From Symbiodinium sp. CCMP2592 (Eukaryota; Sar; Dinophyceae; Suessiales; Symbiodiniaceae): a stretch of 64,000 bases of DNA. Position numbers and translations under genes: made by a program. The stretch lies in contig CAJNDT010001300.1 in assembly GCA_905221615.1 (NCBI GenBank), positions 1-64,000 on the forward strand, given 5' to 3'. A model generated the notes under the pieces. The model was not told the DNA's origin, ran no database searches, and saw only the letters and a program-made list of their open reading frames with translations. This document shows, piece by piece, positions 53,401 to 62,200 of the stretch. Numbering within the stretch: the stretch's first letter is position 1; every line of letters starts with the position of its first letter.

Positions 53401-56400
53401 TCCTTCAAGAGCGAAGATTTCCGGTTTAAGATCAGAGACTTTCGGTGATCTCACCTTCGTAGATCACGGTGAGCTTCCAATTCCCGGCAAGAATAGTCGC
53501 TTAATATTTCTTATTCTCTATGACGGAGCAACAAACCTGTTGACTTCCGAAGTAGTCCAGGATAAAGAAGAGCATACTACAATGTCGATTATGAATGACT
53601 ACTTTGAGAAATTTCAGATCAACCCAAAGGTTGTAGTTGGAGATCAAGCATTCATGACTCCAAAAATGGAGGCTTATTACAATCGGCAGAATATCAAGCC
53701 TGTAGCAACAGGACCTGGAACACCATGGCCCAACAGGGCCGAAGCTGCTGTAAGATTGCTGAAGCATCAGATTAAGATCATACTTCAGATCCTGAAGGAT
53801 GGTGACCCGCAGTATAACGGAATCACCATGAAGTATGGCAACCTCGTTCGACAAGCATGTTTGGCAAGAAACTCTTCGATTACCTATGGAGGAGTTACTC
53901 CTTTAGAAATGGCCTTTGGTAGGCGTCCTCGAGATGTTATAACACCAGAGAACGCTGATCCCAATCAGTTGACAGGTAATCCAACTGATACGGAAGTCAC
54001 TGCGAGAGCCATTAAGGAGCTTGCCAACAGGGCTTACCAAGAGGCACGCCAATCTGATGATCTGCGCAGAGATCTTGCGGCCAGACTGTCAATGACCGAA
54101 GGACCTTTCTCTTTGGGAGATAAGGTTTTCTACTGGTCAGAAGATAAGTCTAAGATTGGATCAACTGGGTCCAAACATGGATCTTGGCTAAAAGGAAAGG
54201 TGATCTCCGAACTCGGAGGATCCATGGTAGGTGTGGATCTTGGAACACGCATCGTCCGCGTTAATATCTCAAAACTGAGGAAAAATTATGACATAACATC
54301 TGATGTGGAGATTCCTCTCGCGCCTGATGAGGAAACTCTGACGTCAGAAGGTTCTGACCACGCAAGTTGCATGGTCACCTTTGATGCTTCCCTGCAGTCG
54401 ACAGACCTAACGGTTCCGCATCAAGAGTGTCACTGGCAGGTCACCAGCACTGGGAAGATTGACTTCCTAGAACTCTACGGTGGATCTCCCCGTATGAGTC
54501 ACAAGGCTGCCCTGTCAGGTCTGCGAGTAGGTCAGCCAGTCGACTTGCGTAGTGGTCTAGATCTTGAGCAACCGCAAGGTCGCTCCAATCTTCTTAGGAT
54601 CATCAAGGAACAAGAACCTACTATTATTGTTATGTCACCCGATCACTCTCAGTGGTCTAGCTGGTACTCACAGTGGAAGAAAGGCTCTGCCAAGAGACTT
54701 TCTGTTTTAAAATTCTGTGAATCGGTCGCAGACCACCAAATGAAGCTCGGACGTTACTTTGTTCTTGAGAACCCATACTACAGCAGGCTCTGGTCTTCAC
54801 CAGAAGCAAAACGCCTGTTTTCCAACCGCAAGATCAGCTATGAGGTCTGTAACCTACAAGCCTATGGCATGAAAGATCCAAAAGGATACTATGAATCGAA
54901 ATCCTCGATTTTCATGCACAACCTGCCACCGCAGGTTCTAACTCCTCTCCAGAGGCATTCTGCCAAAACGAAATCTCCAACATCTCCACCAGGAGACGAA
55001 AAGGGTATTCAAGGCTACGGTCTTAAAACGAAACTCGCACAAGTGTATCCTTATGAATTCTGTGAGACCTTTGCCTCGTGTTTGGCAAGATTCCTGAAGA
55101 GAGATACATATGCATCTCATCTTTCTTTAGTCACAGACATACTAGGATACTCTGGAGATGAATGCCTCCAGGGACTTTCGGAACTTCTTGACCAAGAGTA
55201 TTCACTTTTGACAGCAAATCCTCTCAAGGATTCCAAACTCCTGCAAGATCCGAAAATCAGATCACTTGTTGCTAGAGTAAATTCCTTATCGAGTAAAACT
55301 GAATTACCATTGCATCATTCCAAACCATCACCGTCCCTTGATGCCTTGGTGTCAGACATTACTCGCCTTAGATCAAGACTCTTACCAGGGTCTGGTTTCG
55401 AACAGTGTACTCTATACAGAGGTACATTTGGAACAGTCAAAGCACTCACCAGTGTAACTGATGGCGTTCTTGTCTTCTGGAACAAGAAGAAGCCCAATTC
55501 GACTATGACGTGTTGCTTGCCGCACCAGGTTTCCTGGAATAAAGTACACCCATCAACCTTCTCGGGGGTGCTCTTCCAGATGACAGGCGGCAAGACTTCA
55601 CCGTCCGTGCGAACACCGCCGGATGTTATCATGTCGGACGAAGAGGTTTCGCCGTCAGACCCGTCAGAACCCATGAGCACTAATCGCTCACGGATCACAT
55701 CTGACGATGTCTCTATGCCGGAACCAGATCAGCCGATGCCTCCCGGCACGCCGCCGTCGCGTCCTCCTCCTCCCATACCTCCACCGCGACTACCGGCCGT
55801 TTCCTCCGATGAGCCCGTGGCTCCTGCTCGGGCTAAGCCTCGCGTGCATCCGCCTCCTCGCGTTCCGTCTCCTCGGCGTCTGGGGGGTGATGTGTCGCCA
55901 AGGTCTTCATCGGAAAGGAAAGTTTCGCCGCACAAACAGAAATCACCTTCACAGGTGCCGACACCAAAACCTAAACCGAAGGCACATCCACAGGGACCCA
56001 TTCTTCCGTTACAACAAGATGAAGAAGATTCTGAAGAAGAACTGGTCCCGGACGACCCCGGACAACCGTCCGCTCCTCCTCACACCTCTGGTTCACCAGA
56101 ACCGGAGAGCGATGCCGAGTCAGAAGACACAAGGTATTACTCTGATGAGGAAGGTGACCTGGTCGTAGATGAGAAGGACTGGATCCTTCTCACAGAAGAA
56201 CAGAAACTGTGCAGTAACACAGGTTCTTTCTCCATGCCTCGGTACATGCATGGCGGACCCGTAGACATCAGAGAGGTAACATCAAGAGTGAGGTCAGACC
56301 GAACACGGTATAAACCCACCAAAAGGTTCCGATCTGACATCCGTGAAGAGTATGATCTTCTCACGGAAGAGGACAAGGCCTTATCCCTAAGTTCCCCCAG

Positions 56401-58324
56401 GAACTCAGCAAATCTGACCCAGAAGGCACAACGGAAGGAGGCAACCGCCAAGGAAAAGCGTGAGATGAAGAAACAGTTTGATGAAGCGAAAGCAGCAGAA
56501 TATCAGAGCTGGCTAGACAATGATGTCTTTGAGCTCGTCGATACACGGAAACTCGGAAACATCCGAAATTATGTCACTGGTCGATGGGTCCTGACTCTAA
56601 AAAGAGATAAGGACGGAAACTTCCTTAAGTGCAAGGCCCGATGGGTCCTAAGAGGTTTCCAGGATCGACAAAAGGACATACAGCAAACTGATAGTCCTGC
56701 TGCGAGTCGCCCAGGTTTCCGCTTAGCGATTCAACTAGCAGCTAACAAGCTGTGGAATCTGACACACATCGACCTAAAGACTGCTTTTCTGCAGGGTGAA
56801 GCCTATGATGAGTCGAGAGACATAATCTGTCAGATTCCTCCTGAAGCAGGTTATCCTCCCTACATTGCAGCGAGGATGAAGAAACCCGCTTATGGACTTA
56901 ACGATGCACCTCGAAGATGGTGGAACATCGTTGACAAGGCACTCCTGTCTTACGGCTTGGTGCCAACCCGTGCGGATCGCTGTACATATGTTTTGTATGG
57001 TAAGAAGTCTGCAACAGCAGATGCTGAGCTCAAGAAGTCTCAGCCAAAGACCATGGAATCAGCGATTGACTATCTCCTAGATCCCATAGCAGGCAACAAT
57101 GCCAAGGGTAGACAGGTACATGGAGTAGTCTGTTTACATGTAGATGACCTGTGCATGGCCGGTGATGACACCTTTCGTAAGGCCGTGATTGAATCGATCA
57201 AAAAGGAGTTTGCAGTCGGTTCTGAAGACACGAACGATATTATGTTTGTAGGACAGAGATTAGTCTGGAAGGATGCTACAGCATCGGTACCAGCACATAT
57301 CTCAGTAAATCAGAACCTAGCTGTTGAAGCTCTAGAGGAAATTGTTTTTGATAAGAAGCTCAACAATGAGCAACAATGCACACCACAGCAGCACACTGCT
57401 TTCAGAAGTGTTTTAGGACAGATCAACTGGCTACAAAGCCGGACTCAAGCTCACATCTGTTATCGCTTCAGTCGGTGTGCGAGTAAGGCTGCCAAGCCTA
57501 CTATCGGTGATATTCGAGAATTGAACAAGCTTGTTAGGATTTTGAAGTCTACTGAAGTAGAACTGCGTTTTTGGCCGCTGAAAGGAAATCTCAGAATCCT
57601 CGGTTACCCTGATGCTTCCTACAGGAACAATGATGACAAATCATCTCAGAGAGCACATGTTATTTTCCTTGCTGAAGATCGAAATCCAAAGCTAAAGGGA
57701 ATGAAACAATCAGCAGCAGCTGCTTCTTCCAAGAAGAACGATTTCTCTGAATCCTCTATTAAGGAAACATCCTCGAGAGGTAGCCTGGTGGATTATGAGT
57801 CTCACAAGATTACGACAACCACAATGTCCACAACAGTGGCAGAGCTTAACGCACTGATGCGTTGCTTTGGTACTTGCCTGTTCCTCAAGGGACTTTGGGC
57901 AGATCTCTCATCAGAGACCGTACCCATACATATCAGAACAGATGCGAACAATCTTGTGACAACAGCAGGCACGACACACCTTCCAGAGCAGAAGGAAACT
58001 CACCACCTCATTCAGATGCTTCGTAAGGAATCCAACTCTGGATCTTTAGATGACCTAGCTCATGTAAGCTCGAAGTACTGCCTAGCTGATGCATTAACAA
58101 AGCACTCGGCGCAACCTGATGAGCTTATCAAGGCTCTGGAAACAGGGAATTTACCAGAAACAGACATTCATCCACCCTTCCGTGAACTTCTTCAACATAA
58201 AGCTTTCACTGTTCGGTGGATCATAGACAATCTCAAGAATGCCGCCACAGCGGTAGCCTTCCTTGGAATTGATATCTCAACAGAGATTTACCGATTATTT
58301 TACTGCCAAGGAATATGGTGGTAG
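50438..58324 (+). CDS. Intact copia gag-pol polyprotein (2628 aa)
   Basis: The ATG at 50438 follows the PBS by about 80 nt. Visible domains: Gag-like 1-300 (SWFEYEQLIDDW); Lys/Gly-rich nucleic-acid-binding stretch about 400-460 in place of a zinc knuckle; aspartic protease with D591-S-G; integrase with HHCC zinc (H944/H949...C979, C982) and catalytic D1009, D1069, E1102; a SAM-methyltransferase-like domain about 1339-1460 (FLELYGGS; MSPDHSQWS at 1399-1407; VLENP about 1445); Pro/Ser-rich linker about 1690-1850; RT with H-V-D2236-D2237; RNase H with D2392, E2469 and D2502. Integrase before RT is the copia order. Gag and pol are fused in one frame, with no frameshift or stop between them. The methyltransferase-like insertion is not part of a standard copia pol. 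Confidence 0.93.
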   Translation: MSSSHSEADDSSQSSGGYENEETSQGPATYVAQSYATSDRMLASLGITPKIAPAYDGTTSWFEYEQLIDDWCDITTLDDTKRGPSLKTRLSGLAAVQKESLNRERLAAPDGVDYFKKKMRPFFVKGEQYVFLWRFLGLFKAWKGNQDFVTWIAKFEIVLQRVKNSWMDLLPEIALEDAHPDFMQAVQADQTFLRMQDAAERDTYAARYFETWNKERLDNHRRAFPLNDNLLALLFLVQSDLNEMQRERLVTALTNQGHRIETYTYPVVRQTMFDQFSTTRTGLQDPNIRHSSHKKDRHGRRDQRRKRGGRNFLILDQGEYDGVDGFWLQDEDTLEEGFLAAEDEEAVFWTVDDHEAFVARRFKKGRRPRMRPGSPGRAKGGKRKGRGRFRSYRGKGRANQAEHDPTDSSYFGKGKGKEKGKGGKGKGKGKDKGDKGSSFKGAKAKGKGKDTAKSASLQGDQTGSPQAYESSTAPSWDSWYEDSYYTDSSWNYAAYDDQTSYTYYASQASRRKTRRKKRRNQAGSSGRGTDPSAHQEPVFNSSVSYVPQVFEPSEGQGVETATAVFPLQHTVLSALTERINLDKNPTFVILDSGCTRAMGSRYAVNRLIKAVKQRAPGMIDFTFSPSNTKFSFADSETALIKERVTLWFNTTPRRDTTIEVLDQGRVPILFSIEQMRNLRMTLECSPTADLATCEAFGLYKTPLPISTNNHLVLDLLGFTSTRKYLPKSGTSFSATETALGAKKPKEERRSYTKIPEGRCPACAGQKKPHTFLKGCDKAPEGAADPPPKGIPGKKKPLPSDPAESSAKKPDPPEPSGDAPEPSEPSEPSSGSRDKPAESSAPHEPPEEERLEVPPAKTKTPKGLKNLLKKTRKYAVKPPVEEKSMVPGADDGTEVKPLESREYPAPGTDSPTGEEIVAEPSPSLPIALRRIHEKLKDPVELYKLHLKHRHMSTDQFKRRTKALQIPKEIYELYDQLVKKCSACQEHVRAPSRAKISGLRSETFGDLTFVDHGELPIPGKNSRLIFLILYDGATNLLTSEVVQDKEEHTTMSIMNDYFEKFQINPKVVVGDQAFMTPKMEAYYNRQNIKPVATGPGTPWPNRAEAAVRLLKHQIKIILQILKDGDPQYNGITMKYGNLVRQACLARNSSITYGGVTPLEMAFGRRPRDVITPENADPNQLTGNPTDTEVTARAIKELANRAYQEARQSDDLRRDLAARLSMTEGPFSLGDKVFYWSEDKSKIGSTGSKHGSWLKGKVISELGGSMVGVDLGTRIVRVNISKLRKNYDITSDVEIPLAPDEETLTSEGSDHASCMVTFDASLQSTDLTVPHQECHWQVTSTGKIDFLELYGGSPRMSHKAALSGLRVGQPVDLRSGLDLEQPQGRSNLLRIIKEQEPTIIVMSPDHSQWSSWYSQWKKGSAKRLSVLKFCESVADHQMKLGRYFVLENPYYSRLWSSPEAKRLFSNRKISYEVCNLQAYGMKDPKGYYESKSSIFMHNLPPQVLTPLQRHSAKTKSPTSPPGDEKGIQGYGLKTKLAQVYPYEFCETFASCLARFLKRDTYASHLSLVTDILGYSGDECLQGLSELLDQEYSLLTANPLKDSKLLQDPKIRSLVARVNSLSSKTELPLHHSKPSPSLDALVSDITRLRSRLLPGSGFEQCTLYRGTFGTVKALTSVTDGVLVFWNKKKPNSTMTCCLPHQVSWNKVHPSTFSGVLFQMTGGKTSPSVRTPPDVIMSDEEVSPSDPSEPMSTNRSRITSDDVSMPEPDQPMPPGTPPSRPPPPIPPPRLPAVSSDEPVAPARAKPRVHPPPRVPSPRRLGGDVSPRSSSERKVSPHKQKSPSQVPTPKPKPKAHPQGPILPLQQDEEDSEEELVPDDPGQPSAPPHTSGSPEPESDAESEDTRYYSDEEGDLVVDEKDWILLTEEQKLCSNTGSFSMPRYMHGGPVDIREVTSRVRSDRTRYKPTKRFRSDIREEYDLLTEEDKALSLSSPRNSANLTQKAQRKEATAKEKREMKKQFDEAKAAEYQSWLDNDVFELVDTRKLGNIRNYVTGRWVLTLKRDKDGNFLKCKARWVLRGFQDRQKDIQQTDSPAASRPGFRLAIQLAANKLWNLTHIDLKTAFLQGEAYDESRDIICQIPPEAGYPPYIAARMKKPAYGLNDAPRRWWNIVDKALLSYGLVPTRADRCTYVLYGKKSATADAELKKSQPKTMESAIDYLLDPIAGNNAKGRQVHGVVCLHVDDLCMAGDDTFRKAVIESIKKEFAVGSEDTNDIMFVGQRLVWKDATASVPAHISVNQNLAVEALEEIVFDKKLNNEQQCTPQQHTAFRSVLGQINWLQSRTQAHICYRFSRCASKAAKPTIGDIRELNKLVRILKSTEVELRFWPLKGNLRILGYPDASYRNNDDKSSQRAHVIFLAEDRNPKLKGMKQSAAAASSKKNDFSESSIKETSSRGSLVDYESHKITTTTMSTTVAELNALMRCFGTCLFLKGLWADLSSETVPIHIRTDANNLVTTAGTTHLPEQKETHHLIQMLRKESNSGSLDDLAHVSSKYCLADALTKHSAQPDELIKALETGNLPETDIHPPFRELLQHKAFTVRWIIDNLKNAATAVAFLGIDISTEIYRLFYCQGIWW

Positions 58325-59207
58325 TCTCGTTTGCTGGTAGCACAACCATGTGCTGGATTTTCTATTTAGACTGTTTTCCGTCTAAAAGAAAATTTGTGTC
58401 TGCGAGCTGCGTTTTCATTAAGATCGGACATGTTCATGAGAATTATATGTTCTGTATCATCCGCAGCCGCTTTCAGCCTCGAGCCTCACAGCAATCAGCC
58501 TTTCGGGCTAACCAAGCGTTCCTGATCCTGTTTGGTCATTGTGCCGTAATGAGCACACGATCAAACTTCCGTAGCCGTGATGGACACGCCCTACCCAGGG
58601 CAGTGCAGGCGTACCATGAGCGACATCCACACATGGATAGCTCGTACCCCGAGTCTCGTCGGGAAGCATCACGTCGAAACACCGAACACGGTGGACACCG
58701 AATTCACAAACGTGAGAAAAATCACGAGCCTCAATTCATCATCATGGGTCACCAACAGGTGTTCAATCCGCATCCAAGAGATCTTGCTCAATTGATCTCA
58801 CGATATGGCCATGCGAGTGGAGCAAGGCTCACTCTAAACTCCAGACATGGAGTCAGGCTCTACGAAGGAGTCCTTCAAGGACCATGGGACAACAGTCCCC
58901 TTGTATACTGGGATAACAACGTCGGTAATCACGCTCGTGATCCACGCCAGTTCTGTACGATGCTTGCACATCACCTTCAGACAGGCCTCCCACCGGAGGT
59001 AGAACAATGTGTGAGCCTTGATGGATCCGGAGAATATGACTATTCCTCCTCAGTGCCAAAACTGGCAGATGTAACAGGTCTCTCACCAGAGATGTGCTTC
59101 CACATTCTTTCCAAGACCAACAGAGTCGGAAGGTGGTTGGCACACTCAACAAGACACCTTCAGAACCAGCGCCCAGATCTCTTTGCTGGCCAACACAATT
59201 ATCTTTG
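58315..59207 (+). pseudogene. Copia ORF2 N-terminal part, up to a 1-bp deletion
   Basis: ATG 58315 overlaps the gag-pol stop (58322-58324) in ATGGTGGTAG; an alternative ATG is at 58549 (MSTRSNF). The product contains the Tpt1-like N-lobe candidate (FCTMLAHHLQTGL, SPEMCFHILSKTNRVGRW, LFAGQHNY). At about 59206 the right copy reads TATCTTTGGAC where the left has TATCTTCTGGAC. The loss of one base sends translation into a wrong frame that stops at 59382. Confidence 0.78.
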
Positions 59208-62200
59208 GACATGTTCAAGTTGGCCGATGCAGAGCTCGCACAGTATACACCACAAGAGATCGCGCTTGGTGTCCTCCTCAACACTAAGTCTAGGTTTGTG
59301 GTCACCATGGTTTATAACAAAGATGGCAAGGCCGAAACCACAGATGCCGCCGTTAACATCCCACCGGATGCAAATGTGTTGACCATGAGCAAAATTTTCC
59401 TTTCGGCAGTGGGAGGACACGGTTCACGACGAACTCTACCAAGAGCTGAAGAACCAGATCCTGAAGAAGAGAGACCAAGGTCACACATGACCATCTCAGA
59501 CTTCATGGCAACGGGGAGCAATCCAGTGCAGTCCCGTGCACAGCGTCTCTCCACTAACGCGCCGAGGCCCGTCGGCATGGAGGATTTTGTTCGACAGAAC
59601 AACCCTTGTTACATCATGCATGCCACGGACCTACAGGCATTATCCTCAATCCTGAGGCACGGTCTGGTACCATCAAACCTCCTAGCGCAGGTGGTTACAG
59701 CACCAGATTTCCAAGCTCTCGTGAATGAAAACAGTCGTTCCAACAGGGACACTGTTCAGTTCTCAACGCTAAACCTGGCGAATCCCAATCCGACCATGTT
59801 GCGTGCCAACAAGGCACTGCTTCTGGTATTCGATGCAAATAACGTAGTGAACGAAGTCACAAACCTGTGGCAGTCGCAAGTAGGGATGTTTGCTACACCA
59901 GATGTAGTGCATGCCCGTACTCTTAGCGCCGTATTCGCACCCTCTGAAACACTCTGGGTATCATCGCAATACGATGAGCTCAAGAGCATCGGACCATGGT
60001 GGGCAGACCATTGCTCCGAACAGATGCCGTCAGCGACTTACGAGTCGAAGAAATGGTGCGCAAATTACGGCCGAGAAATCGAATCGGCACTTCGAAAAGT
60101 GGCAAGGCGAAATCTGCCACCAGAGCCTCCCAAGGCTAGATCTTCTCACAAGAAGTCTTTTTCTCTGCCAAAGACAGAGGCTGACACAGCTCCAAACCTG
60201 GAGCAAACCGCTTCTGCAGGTGAGGTACCTCCGAAAACGGAGACTACTGCAAAGGAGATCCATCCGAGATCCAAGCTCGCCCGGCAGGCCGAGGCTGACA
60301 AGGATCCGGACAGTCTTATGGGACAGCTCTGGAACTCCGACGGCACCAGAAGCGCCACCGAAGTTCTTAAGATAACGACAGGTCACAAACCTCCAGAACC
60401 TGTTCAGGATACTTCCGCCAACGTAGTTCCTCCCAAGGAAGAATCTTCTGGAACAGAGACGGAACCTGAGGAACCGGATCCTAACCAGGATCGTGACGAA
60501 GAATCAGACGATGAGTCGGCATCAAGCGAAAAGAGCTCAAAATCTTCGTCATCCTCAGAACTCCGAGTTGATGTTAATCCGTCTCACAAGACGAACTCTG
60601 CACCTGCAGCGTCGGAGGAGAAGAAAGAATCTCCCACGGAAGAGATCACAGAGAAACTTAAGAAGGTCAAACTTGACCAACCAAAGCCTGAAGCAGAATA
60701 TGTTCAGAGTTCAGACGAAGAGCCACAGAAACCAAAATCTCCTAAAAAGGAGAAGGAGAAATTCCTAGTTCTCTTCGATCCTGAAACAGAAAGTTATTAT
60801 CGAGTCAACAGAAGCAAGCTCAACCTCGAATACGAGGAACCTGCTGATGAGGAAGATCTCGTAAGAGAACATGAGCGCATCAGCGCTCGACTTCGAGAAA
60901 ATCGCAAGCACCGAATCTCGAAGTCATCGTCTAACCCGGCTATGCAACAGGAAATGAAAGAGAGAATCTGGGTTAGTCGATGGAATCGAAAAATCCGAAG
61001 TCCACTCATGATCAAGGATTCTGAGGCTCCTGACGAAGAGGAGTGGGACAGACCCAGAGATTCGGCATCTTCCTCCTCTGCACCTCCTACCAAGGAGAGA
61101 TTTGTAGGAGTACGCAGGACAGCCATGAGTCTTAACCAAAGGATACGGCTGATGACACGACCAGATAATCCTCTCTGCGATCTTTGCAACCAGCCTACAG
61201 GCTATTTTTGCTATTCCTGTGGTACGATTGTATGTGCAGACTGTCGACTTACCCCACAGGGTAAACAACAGATGTGCGAGTGCGTCTTGCCAATCGATTG
61301 CCTCGAAACCTCTAAAGTGTCAGCAGGAATGACCTCAGAAGAGCGTCAGGTTTTATACGAGGCCATCCTCACACATGAGGACGTAGATTTGGCAGTCCAG
61401 AAAATCAACATGTATTGCGACCACGCAAGGAATTCGTTCATGAGAGCCCATCCAGGCGTTGATCCATGTAGCTTTGATGATATTAGGAATAAACCTCCTA
61501 ATACTTACACCAGCTCCACAGAGGCTCCAACCCTGGAGGAATACAAGAGCATCAACAAGGGTCACATCAATATCAAGGACTCCAGAACAAGCCACCCGGC
61601 GTCTTTTCTCTCTCTTACTGGCCACGAAGACAAACTGGTGCTCGACGCACATTACGAGATAGTTCGTAATAGGATGGCCGGTGTTAACGAGAAGAGAGAA
61701 TACATAGAGGGCTCAAACCCAGACAGCGTATCACTAAGGCTAGTGGTATGTAACTGGGGAAATATGGATCGAGCGCCGGTGCCAGCAGGGAATCCCAAAA
61801 AGAAACTCAAACCTGAGAAGGGATTCGATTACCACCCTCTTATTGACATGTGCTTCAACAATTCAGCACATATTACCCTCGTACTCGAGGCAGGAGCACT
61901 TGCGTCAAAGTATTCGATCGCAACCATGCGACAACATGAATACAGAGGGATGCTAATCCATTCTCCTCCCAAGGAGCCTGAGGCACCCTCAATGTATATT
62001 GGAGTCAAGGGTGACCCAACAACAGACATCTCTCTCGTCCACCACTTCTACCGTCACCGAACAATGAAGCCTAAGGCTGGTGGTCCCAAGAAGCGACTGT
62101 GGGCATGCCACGGTGCGGTATGCCGCCTCACCTTTGGGTACCACAGTACCATCCCGGAGGCAAAAGAATGGGTCCACCCATATTCCGGCCAGAGGATGAC

